Shown here: piece by piece, positions 7,148-15,599 of the stretch
Layout: the number at the start of each line of letters is the position of its first letter
Position numbering within the stretch: position 1 is the first letter of the stretch
Origin: Fischerella sp. PCC 9605
GTDB lineage: Bacteria; Cyanobacteriota; Cyanobacteriia; Cyanobacteriales; Nostocaceae
DNA: 64,000 nucleotides
Assembly: GCF_000517105.1 (NCBI RefSeq)
Contig: NZ_KI912149.1
Location: 1,513,946 to 1,577,945 of the forward strand
Reading direction: 5' to 3'
Translations under genes and position numbers: made by a program
Notes under the pieces: model-generated
Database searches by the model: none
What the model was told of the DNA's origin: nothing
Seen by the model: the letters and a program-made list of their open reading frames with translations, nothing else

Positions 7148-9913
7148 CTATCTCGGCTCAATCGCACTACAAGATACAGGCTGGAACAAAGGATTATGGA
7201 GTGCCACAGTAGGTGCAGCATCAACTAGAATCACTTCACCATTGGCATCTACTACCCACCCTTGGGCTTCCACTATTTGAGTAGGGGGATTGGCAGAATC
7301 AGCTGAATCTCGCTCCGCAAGTCTGCTTCTTTGTTGTTCCTCTGCTGTATCAAAAAGCGTTATCCAGTTAGTTACTACCCCATCACCGATCAAAGGTTCT
7401 GTGGGACTGGGTGGTATGCCACCACGCCCAGTGACAATAAATGAACTTCTTGCTTGATTTTCACCTCCATTGCAGCCAGTCGCAATTTGCTGTGAAGCAT
7501 CAACGAGATTTGCACGTAGCTGCACTAATCCCCGGCTAGGATCGACATCGGGTGTATTGATTTGTACTGTACCGCTTAACTCAGGACTTGCCCCTGTGGC
7601 GGTAATGTCACTTTCTAAAGTTGGTGACGGTCGGAACTGTGTACCAAAGAAGCCTTTAGTATTGATTACTACCCGACCACCAAAGAAATTATCAGAATTA
7701 GCACTGATATCGCTATTTTCAGAAGCAGCGAGAACATCATTGTCGATGGTGATATTGCCGCCAATGATATTACTACCTGTGGCATTGGTGGTAATGCTAC
7801 TGCCGCGACGCAAAATCAAGTCCCGCGATCGCAATGTAATATTACCCGCACCTCCTCTAGTATCTGCACTGATTTTTGCTTGATCCCAAAGACGAATCGA
7901 GTTAGCATTAACTTTTAATGAGCCTGCAATTCCAGTCCCAGTACTGCTCACTGTTAGTTGTGCGCGATCGCGAATATTTAACTTCCCAGTATTAATCGTG
8001 AATTCTCCCCCCTGACCCGTGGAAGAACTGGATGTGTTGGCAAAAAATCCACTTGTAGGGCCTATATTCGGAGCTATAACTGGAGTATATTGACGAACCC
8101 GATCAAAATGTGTGGGATCGGTGCCAGCAAGAGTGATACTGTCACTGATGTTGAGGGTAATGTTACCTGCCTTGCCACTACCAAAGCTCGTGGTAAAAAT
8201 TTGTCCACCGTTAATGGCCTCTAAAGTTTTAGCGTTAAGGACGATGCTGCCTCCATCTCCTTTACCACGGGTTCTCGCACCCAGGACAGCGCCATTTTGG
8301 ATCGCAAGTGATCTAGTGGTGATGTTGACATTGCCACCCTTGCCTTCACCTGTTGATTCTACATTGCTGACCGCTCCACTAGAGTATCCATTCAGACCAA
8401 CACCATCAAAAACAACAGCATCGCGGGCATTTATATTCACATTGCCTGCATTTCCTCGTCCAAAAGTGTTAGCAACCAGTCGAGCGCCATTAGTGACAAA
8501 AAGTGACCCGGTAGTAATATTGATGGTTTTACCATTACCTACAGCATCTGCTACCTCTGTCGATCCCACAGAGCTAGCTGCACCACTAATATTTGCGAGA
8601 TTAAAACTATACCCATCGAAGGAAACCGTATCGCGGGCAACTATATTTATACCGCCTGCATCTCCCTGCCCTTGACTTCTCGCATTTACAACAGCGGCAT
8701 TTTTGATAAAAAGTGACCCAGTGGTGATATTGATATCGCCACCGTTACCCACGGCTTTTGGTTCTACAGTGCTGTATGACCCAGTGGGAGTATCGCTACG
8801 CATACGATCAAAAGTAACTGTATTGCGGACAAGTATATTTATATTGCCTGCATTCCCCTGTCCAGATGTCGTGGTTCTGAGTTGACCGCCACTCGTTAAG
8901 GCAAGCGATCCAGTAGTAATGTTGATGTTGCCACTGTTGCCTATAGCATTTGGTTGCACTGTGTTAGAAATTTGACTTGCATCTACGTTTATTGCTTCTA
9001 TAGCATTAATGTCAATATCGAACGCCTTTGCGTCAACAGAACCTTTGCCTGAGTCTATCCCCGCCTGCACCGTACTATCTCCCAAAATATTTAAGTTTTG
9101 GGCATTGATGGCAATACTACCGCCACCACCAGCAAGTACATTCACTTGAGCGCCATTGCTGATAGATACATCTTTTCGCAGTTCAGCGTCAGGAAAATTT
9201 AAACCAAGATTCGAGCTATTAGAATTCAGCCCAACGTTACCCTGTTCTGCTATACCTGCCAACTCAACTCGACCACCAGCAGCTAGCAGTTGCCCACCAT
9301 TGATTCCCACGTTGCCGCCTGCAAGTGCTAAGGTCTTGCCAGGAGTTACTTTTAGATTAGCCCCCTGTACCTGAATACTCCCAGTATTGCTCCCGTATTG
9401 CAAGCCAATCGGTACATTGATGCTTAGCAAAGGCGTGGTAGTGATATTTGGTGTAGCACTGAAGTCTGTGCCATCAGCAAATTTCAGGCTACTAGCTGTA
9501 CTAGCCAAAAACGAGCCGCCAATATCTAAGCGCGCGTTTTGACCAAAGATAATGCCATTAGGATTAATTAAAAACAGGTTAGCTGTACCGTTAGCTTTGA
9601 TTAAACCATCAATATTAGAAATTGATCCACCTGTGACTCGTGTCAGAATATTCTGAATATCTGTAGCATTATTAAATAAAGCAGTGCTATTAGTTGGAAC
9701 AGAAAATTCCTGAAAGCTATGGAACAAGTTGCTACCAGCTTGGCTTCCTCCAGTGATATTGAAGGTGTTGCCCTCTGTAGTGACGTTGGAATTATTGGGT
9801 AAAGTGCGATCGGGAGTAATTTGAGCGAGTGCACAATTGGCAAACAAAGCGTACACACTACCTATCGCAATTCCCAAGAAGCAGCCCAAACGAGTACCCC
9901 TCAAACTAGTCAT
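7148..9913 (-). CDS. Filamentous haemagglutinin N-domain exoprotein (TpsA-like)
   Basis: A 921-residue secreted protein. Residues 1-30 are a signal peptide ending ...FANCALAQ. The two-partner-secretion domain follows at about 31-160, with the hallmarks NLFHSFQEFSVP, NGTANLFLINPNGIIFGQNARLDIGGSF and FLAST. The rest is a beta-helix of repeated units such as GNAGNINI and VGNGGDINITTGSLFI, typical of large adhesins. The C-terminal 100 residues (with Cys in TGCNGGENQ and PVSCSAIEPR) are non-repetitive. TpsA proteins cross the outer membrane through a TpsB pore; no tpsB gene is in the window. It probably acts in adhesion or as a cell-surface fibre. Long open frames on the opposite strand only reflect the repeat composition. 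Confidence 0.9.
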   Translation of the reverse strand: MTSLRGTRLGCFLGIAIGSVYALFANCALAQITPDRTLPNNSNVTTEGNTFNITGGSQAGSNLFHSFQEFSVPTNSTALFNNATDIQNILTRVTGGSISNIDGLIKANGTANLFLINPNGIIFGQNARLDIGGSFLASTASSLKFADGTDFSATPNITTTPLLSINVPIGLQYGSNTGSIQVQGANLKVTPGKTLALAGGNVGINGGQLLAAGGRVELAGIAEQGNVGLNSNSSNLGLNFPDAELRKDVSISNGAQVNVLAGGGGSIAINAQNLNILGDSTVQAGIDSGKGSVDAKAFDIDINAIEAINVDASQISNTVQPNAIGNSGNINITTGSLALTSGGQLRTTTSGQGNAGNINILVRNTVTFDRMRSDTPTGSYSTVEPKAVGNGGDINITTGSLFIKNAAVVNARSQGQGDAGGINIVARDTVSFDGYSFNLANISGAASSVGSTEVADAVGNGKTINITTGSLFVTNGARLVANTFGRGNAGNVNINARDAVVFDGVGLNGYSSGAVSNVESTGEGKGGNVNITTRSLAIQNGAVLGARTRGKGDGGSIVLNAKTLEAINGGQIFTTSFGSGKAGNITLNISDSITLAGTDPTHFDRVRQYTPVIAPNIGPTSGFFANTSSSSTGQGGEFTINTGKLNIRDRAQLTVSSTGTGIAGSLKVNANSIRLWDQAKISADTRGGAGNITLRSRDLILRRGSSITTNATGSNIIGGNITIDNDVLAASENSDISANSDNFFGGRVVINTKGFFGTQFRPSPTLESDITATGASPELSGTVQINTPDVDPSRGLVQLRANLVDASQQIATGCNGGENQARSSFIVTGRGGIPPSPTEPLIGDGVVTNWITLFDTAEEQQRSRLAERDSADSANPPTQIVEAQGWVVDANGEVILVDAAPTVALHNPLFQPVSCSAIEPR

Positions 9914-10059
9914 TACAATCTCCCTAGCTCCATAGCAGCTGCACCATTAGTATTGAGTAAACCACAATCAGAGCTAAAAGTATTACTTACACTTTCATTT
10001 CAGTCAATAACAGGAAAATCCCACAACCAAGGATAAAAATACCTTTTCCCTGTTAAGAG

Positions 10060-10090
10060 TTCCCTATTCCCCAATCCCCAATCCCTATTT
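10060..10090. repeat. Short tandem repeat (CCCCAAT/CCCTATT units)
   Basis: Tandem variants of a 7-base CCCCAATC-type unit between the exoprotein gene and the DUF6671 gene. The same class recurs at 50930-51015. Intergenic, with no coding potential. Confidence 0.6.
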
Positions 10091-10138
10091 TCAAGACAGA
10101 GTTTGTTTTTCTTAACAACAAGCATTTATCCAGCACAA

Positions 10139-11002
10139 TTATGGATTGCAGTATATACATTGTGCTGGATCGGCATAATTATTGCCATCTGACAATAATT
10201 TTTCTTGACTAAAATCACATTTTTGACATTGATAAACTACAGCACGAGTTAAGGGAGTTGGCATATAGCAGATTGCACAGGGCAATCCTTTAATTCTCCT
10301 GGTGATTTCAAAACCAGGCATAGAACAACTTGGGCAGAGGCTGTTTATTTTTCTTAATAAGTCATGGGTGGCTTTTTCAATATTTTTCATGCGTGTGGGG
10401 TTATACATCGCCCGCATATCTGTTTCTAGATGGGCTGTTCCTGTTGGTGAATTTATCAGCACAAATTCTACTGCTTCAGCAAGTTTTTCTTCTGTAGTAA
10501 TTCCTTTAATTATCTCGCTGCTATCTTTGGCTGAGTTGCCAAACATGACGACTAAACCGTGTTCAGGAAAGCCAGCTTTTTTAGCAAATTGAAATGCTTG
10601 TTCAACGCTCTCTACAACCAAATGATTATGATTCGTGTCACAAGACAACTCTTCTCCAATAATTTCTAAATTATGTGTTTGATCTAATAAAATGACAATT
10701 TCTCGATTACTAGAAATTAAAGGTAGACTGGGGTGCAGTCCAAAACTTCCTTCACTGGCGATCGCTAAAGTTTCACCTGTTAGTTCTAATGCTTTTTCTG
10801 CTTTCAATCTTGCGGCTTCAATTTGATTGCCAGGACGTTTAATTTCTCTGGTAAATGTACCAAAAGCATCAGTATTAAAATTTTCTGGTACTATAACTTT
10901 AATTCCTAAGTTTTCTTCCAAAATTGGGGCAATTACCCTCTCTTTTTGATGCATTGTTGCTAGCACTGCAACTCGATTGGTAAATAACGAATTTTGTTGC
11001 AT
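10139..11002 (-). CDS. DUF6671 family protein with C-terminal Cys-pair (zinc-ribbon-like) region
   Basis: Soluble 287-residue protein starting MQQNSLFTNRVAVLATMHQKERVIAPILEE. I place it in DUF6671, a bacterial family of unknown function, from the VAVLATMHQKE start, the FGTFTREIKRPGNQIEAAR motif and a conserved ETDMRAMYNPTRMKNI segment. The last 65 residues carry four Cys-x2-Cys pairs (CPSC, CAIC, CQKC, CIYC), which look like two zinc ribbons. The Arg/Asp-rich core hints at an enzyme acting on phosphorylated ligands, which is inference. It stands alone, with about 230 bp of non-coding DNA before hemJ. Confidence 0.7.
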   Translation of the reverse strand: MQQNSLFTNRVAVLATMHQKERVIAPILEENLGIKVIVPENFNTDAFGTFTREIKRPGNQIEAARLKAEKALELTGETLAIASEGSFGLHPSLPLISSNREIVILLDQTHNLEIIGEELSCDTNHNHLVVESVEQAFQFAKKAGFPEHGLVVMFGNSAKDSSEIIKGITTEEKLAEAVEFVLINSPTGTAHLETDMRAMYNPTRMKNIEKATHDLLRKINSLCPSCSMPGFEITRRIKGLPCAICYMPTPLTRAVVYQCQKCDFSQEKLLSDGNNYADPAQCIYCNP

Positions 11003-11163
11003 TCTTTACCTCTTTTGATATTGCTGCTAAATCAACGGCGCAATTCTTCTTGTATGACCAATTTATATCACCCGTAGTACAGCATCCCTGTAACTACAGA
11101 CAACGGACAACATAATTACTCGCCATAAGAGACGGGGTGTACCCAAAGATTTATCGTTCATAC

Positions 11164-11226
11164 TTATGCCTGAGATGTCAAAGATATTTTGTTTACATTT
11201 CTTAATTTATGTCATCTCAGGCATAA
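11164..11226. terminator. Perfect 14-bp inverted repeat downstream of hemJ
   Basis: TTATGCCTGAGATG (11164-11177) and its exact complement CATCTCAGGCATAA (11213-11226) flank a 35-nt A/T-rich spacer, ending 5 bp from the hemJ stop. It may act as a terminator or 3' mRNA stabiliser for hemJ, read on the minus strand. The long loop and absence of a T-run make classic termination uncertain. Confidence 0.5.
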
Positions 11227-11230
11227 TTAC

Positions 11231-11815
11231 TTAAGCTTGCTGTTGGGGAACCTGTGTTATTTCTGCAAGTTGCTTCTCTTTATCCAGTCTGCGCTTTCTG
11301 GCGTAAAGCTGAATAGTCACCGCCATCAAAATAACTAAGCCAAAAATTACCCAAACGGTCAGGTCTGTAGGTAGGCTATTCTTAAACACTGCCAGCATGA
11401 CAATTACCACTAGCAAAACGGTGGGTGCTTCATTCATAGCACGCATCTGTTTGCTACTCCATTTGCACGTGCCTTTTTCTAGCTGCTTCATTAAACGAGC
11501 GCAATAATGATGATATACAAGTAAAAGCGCCACAAATCCGAGTTTGAAGTGCAACCAAGTTTGTTTTAAAAATTCTGGTTGCGTTACCAGCAACCCAATC
11601 GCACACCCCACCGTCACTAGCATCCCGGGAGTGGTGATGATGTTATAGAGGCGCTTTTCCATGATTTGATATTGATTTTTTAAGATTGTCTTCGCTGGTT
11701 CTGGTTCTTGTTCAGCTTCGATGTGATAGATGAAAAGACGTACCAGGTAAAACAACCCAGCAAACCAAACGACAACACCGATGATATGAAATGCTTTAAA
11801 CCAGGAATAAGCCAT
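11231..11815 (-). CDS. hemJ: Protoporphyrinogen IX oxidase HemJ
   Basis: HemJ oxidises protoporphyrinogen IX to protoporphyrin IX, the last step shared by haem and chlorophyll synthesis, in the cytoplasmic or thylakoid membrane. The 194-residue protein has four or five membrane segments and the characteristic N-terminus YSWFKAFHIIGVVVWFAGLFYLVRLF. His10 lies in that helix, and other conserved segments are MEKRLYNIITTPGM, WLHFKLGFVALLLVYHH and the RAMNEAPT motif. The C-terminal tail RKRRLDKEKQLAEI is charged and cytosolic. This is the slr1790-type enzyme, which replaces HemG/HemY in most cyanobacteria. Confidence 0.95.
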   Translation of the reverse strand: MAYSWFKAFHIIGVVVWFAGLFYLVRLFIYHIEAEQEPEPAKTILKNQYQIMEKRLYNIITTPGMLVTVGCAIGLLVTQPEFLKQTWLHFKLGFVALLLVYHHYCARLMKQLEKGTCKWSSKQMRAMNEAPTVLLVVIVMLAVFKNSLPTDLTVWVIFGLVILMAVTIQLYARKRRLDKEKQLAEITQVPQQQA

Positions 11816-11918
11816 GAATTGTAACCTGCGTTTCTACTCTCAAATATCCAGGTTACGGCAAAATCTTGTATGGCAATTGCTGGGAATGGCGTTGAGTGAT
11901 AAAGAAGTGTGAAGTTTT

Positions 11919-13022
11919 TCAAGTAGGAGGATTATTTTTGTTTCTAATCTGCTCAGCATATTCCTGTAACCTTTGAAAATAATCGAGGTTCATAATCTCG
12001 GCAACCTCATTTTCTTTTTTCACTTGGTCAATTTGAATTTTCAATTCTAATACTTGTTGTTTGAGCTTCTGTTCTCGTTTGTGAAACTTGCGATACATAT
12101 GAATAGCTGCTGCGGCTTGATTAGCCAAAGCGCTCAAAAACTCTAAATCTTCGTCGGTATAGCTGACAGAAGGTGATAAATTATCGACGTATAACACTCC
12201 GATAACTTCCGTATAGTTTTTAAGAGGTACGCACATGCAATTCTGAATTGCTTCTCGGACAATCGAGAAAGAATCATTAAATCGCTGATCGCGCTTGGCA
12301 TCCTCAGTGATAATTGCATCCCCGCTTTGATAAGCGAGATTGACGATTTTGCGACTGTAAAGCTGTCGATCGCCAGTAAGATTCTCTCGTAACTTGGTGG
12401 CTTTTGGTTCGAGTTGTTGAGACTCTTCATCGACCAAGAGAATCACCGCGTGATCGATTCTCATAATTTGAAAGAGTAGATCGAGGATCTTGTGGAGAAG
12501 TTGGTCGGGTTCGTCAGGCGAACAGAGTTGTTTGCTGACTTCTAAGAGAATTTTGAGTTTGTTGACTGTTTGTTGTTCGCTATTGCGAGACTTAAATTTG
12601 AGAATTGAGTCGTCGCTAGGCTTCTGGGCCACCAAATTCTCAAGTTTAGCTTCGCTTTGGGGCAGAGGAATTTGTTTTAAATTCTCGCTTAATAATTCTT
12701 GATTATCTCCGACAGGTTTCGACTTGGATTTTGCCAGGGAATGAACGAATTTTAACTGGAGTTGACCGCAAGCGATCGCATCGCCGTCACGGAGTTGACA
12801 GGAATCAACTTTGACTTGATTGACATAAATATGGTTGCGACTGCGACAATCTTTAATCGTCACTCCATTGGGGCTGACATGAATCTGCGCGTGGTAACGA
12901 GATACGGTTTCTTCCAGCAAGACAATGGTATTATCGATTTGACGACCAAGGGTGTTAACTCCTAGTTTCAATTCATAAACTCTCTCATTCGGCGTTTCAG
13001 GAGCGTAGATTAAATACGGCAC
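11919..13022 (-). CDS. FHA-GAF domain signalling protein
   Basis: A 367-residue cytoplasmic protein. Residues about 20-95 are a forkhead-associated (phosphothreonine-binding) domain: LGVNTLGRQ, then SRYHAQI, then the RSRNHIYVN loop, where His replaces the usual Gly of the NG/NGT motif. Residues about 150-310 are a GAF domain (LLHKILDLLFQIMRIDHAVILLVDE ... CVPLKNYTEVIGVLYVDN). The last 55 residues form a charged coiled coil likely to mediate dimerisation. No catalytic output domain is attached, so it probably links a Ser/Thr kinase signal to another protein. A TerY-P kinase and phosphatase lie 4-6 kb away, but a functional link is unproven. Confidence 0.85.
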   Translation of the reverse strand: MPYLIYAPETPNERVYELKLGVNTLGRQIDNTIVLLEETVSRYHAQIHVSPNGVTIKDCRSRNHIYVNQVKVDSCQLRDGDAIACGQLQLKFVHSLAKSKSKPVGDNQELLSENLKQIPLPQSEAKLENLVAQKPSDDSILKFKSRNSEQQTVNKLKILLEVSKQLCSPDEPDQLLHKILDLLFQIMRIDHAVILLVDEESQQLEPKATKLRENLTGDRQLYSRKIVNLAYQSGDAIITEDAKRDQRFNDSFSIVREAIQNCMCVPLKNYTEVIGVLYVDNLSPSVSYTDEDLEFLSALANQAAAAIHMYRKFHKREQKLKQQVLELKIQIDQVKKENEVAEIMNLDYFQRLQEYAEQIRNKNNPPT

Positions 13023-13105
13023 TTTTGCTGCTCGGATGTTCTGTGGCTTAGCTGATTACTTTAAATAGTAACTATCTTTTTAGGTACTCGCACAGATGTA
13101 GTTTT

Positions 13106-13366
13106 CTAACGCCCAAACCAAGAACGAACCCAACGCCACAGCCGACTTAGCCATCCCCAAAACCCGCGACGGGATGTAACAATAAGTGCTGGCGGTTGTG
13201 AAAGACGCTCAATTGCATTGTTACAATCTTGAACCTTTGCATCAAGTCTCATTACTTGATAAAGTTGACAGGCGTTACGATAAGCACCCATCGCATTTGA
13301 TTGGCGATTGACTTTTTCTAAAGTGTAGCGATAAAGGGCTAACAGAAGTATTTGTAACGGTGGCAC
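13106..13366 (-). pseudogene. C-terminal remnant of a TPR-like protein, 5' end lost at an IS junction
   Basis: The last 86 residues of a protein survive. The helical segment SNAMGAYRNACQLYQVMRLD resembles a tetratricopeptide hairpin, and the end is an unusual Trp-rich amphipathic tail (GFWGWLSRLWRWVRSWFGR) that could bind a membrane. The frame starts only at a chance GTG at 13366, exactly where the transposase remnant begins on the other strand. The N-terminal part was therefore removed by insertion or deletion. I found no matching 5' portion on the far side of the IS. Confidence 0.6.
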
Positions 13367-14649
13367 TATCTGCGGCTCGGAAATTTGGTGTCAAAATGGA
13401 CAGTCTACATCTAGATTCAAGTTCGTTTCATGTTGATGGTAAGTATATAAGTAACAGCAAAGATGAAAAAGAAGAACCTGGAGCAATAGAGATAACATAC
13501 GGCTATTCAAGAGATCATCGACCTGACCTGAAGCAATTTATTTTAGACCTGATGTGCAGTGGGGATGGGGATATTCTACTGTACTTGAGGGTAGGAGATG
13601 GAAACGAGGCAGACTCAACCATGTTCGCAACGCTGCTTGCAAACTTTAAACAGCAGTGGCAAATTGATGCTTTGTTTGTAGGCGATGCCGCGCTCTACAC
13701 AGAAGATAACCTACAACAAATGCAACAACTACGTTGGGTATCAAGAGTACCCGCAACCCTGAGTGCTTCTAAACAACTACTAGACAACATTCATGAGGAT
13801 GCATTTATCGCTAGTTCGTTGTCAGGATACCGTATCGCCTTATGTTGTAGCAATTATGGTGGCATACAGCAACGTTGGATAGTAGTTGAAAGCCAAGCAC
13901 GTAAAGAAGCTGACCTCAAACAGTTAGAAAAGCGTTTAGACAAACAATTGACTAAAGCCCAATCGGAACTTAAGCTGTTATGTCAACAACAATTTGCATG
14001 TGAGAAAGATGCTCTACTAGCTGCTGAACGCTTTGAACGTAAGTTAGTTTTACACCAGCTTTGCGATCTCAAAGTACTTGAAAACAAGCAACACAAAGGT
14101 CGTGGTAGACCTCGAAAAGATGCTGTTGTGACATATTACGATCAACTTTGTGCAACACTATTGCCCAAGCAGATTGCCATAGCATAGACGTTGAACTCCA
14201 AAGAAGTGGAAGATTTATCTTGGCTACCAACGTTCTCGAACAACAGGAGTTAAGTGACGATGATGTACTACGTGAATATAAGGCGCAGCAGTCTACTGAG
14301 CGTGGTTTCCGCTTTCTCAAAGACCCTTTATTTTTTACCAGCAGTGTTTTCCTCAACTCTACAGGGCGCGTCGCGGCCTTAGCAATGGTCATGGGTCTGT
14401 GCTTGTTAGTTTACAGCTTGGGTCAAAGGGCGCTACGTCAAGCCCTTGAACGAGCTAAACAGACCATCAGCAATCAGTTGGGCAAGCCGACTGCCACCCC
14501 CACAATGCGCCCTTGTGTTTCAATGTTTTATGTCTATTCATCTGGTAACATCGCGCCCCGTTAAACAGATTGCCAATCTCACGGACGAACGACATTGGAT
14601 TCTTCAGTTTCTCGGTGCCTCTACCCGAAAATATTATCTACTTACCTGA
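13360..14649 (+). pseudogene. IS1634/IS4-type transposase remnant, 5'-truncated and frameshifted
   Basis: Transposase fragments in three successive frames. 13360-14187 gives SLHLDSSSFHVDG, a typical DDE first-Asp region, and ITYGYSRDHRPDLKQF and LFVGDAALYT (second Asp). 14148-14564 continues with SIDVELQRSGRFILATN and STERGFRFLKDPLF (Glu region). From about 14446 a third frame carries the end, QCFMSIHLVT ... LTDERHWILQFLGAS. The roughly 150 residues that normally precede SLHLDSSS are missing, and at least two frameshifts separate the parts. The element is dead and its left end is lost at the junction with the truncated TPR gene. Confidence 0.8.
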
Positions 14650-14760
14650 CAGACATGCGGAATGTGGGTTCTAGATCAAGCAACTATGTTTTAGGCTAAC
14701 TGATATTGGCTCACCAAGTTTTACAAAAGTTAGCTTGAATAAGCCAAAGTCTTACCGCCA

Positions 14761-14892
14761 CTATTTGAAGCTATCTATTACTGCTTGTAAATATCGAGTA
14801 GAGGCAGCTTCTGCTTGGGAGTGCAGAATTAACTCTGGCATTTTTAATGCATCTCGAAGCTGAAGATAAAGTGCGATCGCCTCTTGAAGTCC
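14761..14892 (-). pseudogene. Decayed gene tail of unknown family
   Basis: Read on the minus strand, these 43 codons encode a helical C-terminus beginning GLQEAIALYLQLRDALKMP and ending YLQAVIDSFK before TAG. Codon use and amphipathic pattern look like real protein. A stop lies just upstream in frame, and the plausible continuation (REIAQDFK) is in another frame. I read it as the frameshifted relic of a gene whose 5' part has eroded. No function can be assigned. Confidence 0.4.
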
Positions 14893-15289
14893 TGGGCAAT
14901 TTCACGAACTTCATGCTGGCAGGGAATAGTCTAGCAAAAATCGGATACTAGATGGGGAAGTTCCCTTTCAAGATTCCTGACACCGCACGGTAGTAGCCCA
15001 GCTTGTACTTAAATTATCTTACTCCTCCTGCATCCCCCACGATTTCTTCCTCCTTTCCTTGTCTTCCTTGTCCTCCAAGTCTTGCGAACGATTAAATATT
15101 TTTTGATTTGGAAGTCCTTAAAATTGGGTACAGGTGTCACAAAGAGGATTTGTGATAGACATCACTGGCGCAGCGGTGATAAATCACTTGTCTCATATAT
15201 GATTTTCGCCTAGCTTGAGAAAAATAGATATTCTCGTTAAAACTAAAAGTAGGGGCGATTTAATTACTTTTGTGGTTGGGGGGATTACT
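14893..15289. other. Non-coding gap after the decayed genes
   Basis: Between the decayed gene tail and the small membrane ORF I see no convincing gene. There is a C/T-rich stretch (15021-15080) and a possible short imperfect repeat around 15130-15190. This is probably eroded sequence belonging to the IS/pseudogene patch. Confidence 0.4.
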
Positions 15290-15436
15290 ATGGTGGAAAA
15301 ACTTTTGCTAGCAATTATACTCACATTTACTCTTAGCTTATTTGCCGAACTAAGATGGTCTGCTTCCACTCAGACTACAAGAGTAATTAGCAGGCAAAAT
15401 AGGCTGGTTTTCACTCTCAAGCACAGCAATAACTGA
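15290..15436 (+). CDS. Small membrane protein, hypothetical
   Basis: A 48-residue ORF starting MVEKLLLAIILTFTLSLFAELRW: a single hydrophobic helix (residues 4-19) followed by a polar, basic tail. The ATG at 15290 is preferred over an upstream start at 15215 because a GGGGG stretch lies about 10 bp before it as a possible ribosome site. No family is recognised. It could be a secreted or membrane micropeptide, or chance. Confidence 0.35.
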   Translation: MVEKLLLAIILTFTLSLFAELRWSASTQTTRVISRQNRLVFTLKHSNN

Positions 15437-15599
15437 ATATTTCCTGCAAAGATAGCCTTTGTTTGTATAATCACGCCCTTGCAGGGGTAGTCACAGCTTC
15501 AATTCATGAGCTTTTTGGCGATCGCATCGGGTGGGATATAAATAGATATAGGCTAAAATATGGTGCAAAAATTTTGTTATAAATTTATGCAATGTTATA

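Noticed and set aside
8112-8675. Long open frame on the plus strand inside the exoprotein gene (also 7470-7883, 9156-9374)
   Set aside because: It lies opposite a repeat-rich coding gene with low-complexity composition and shows no domain, so it is a shadow.
11680-11922. 80-codon minus-strand frame across the hemJ start
   Set aside because: It overlaps hemJ in another frame with no features; hemJ is clearly the real gene.
14446-14649. Separate protein-coding gene on the plus strand
   Set aside because: It is the third-frame C-terminus of the same transposase remnant, not an independent gene.
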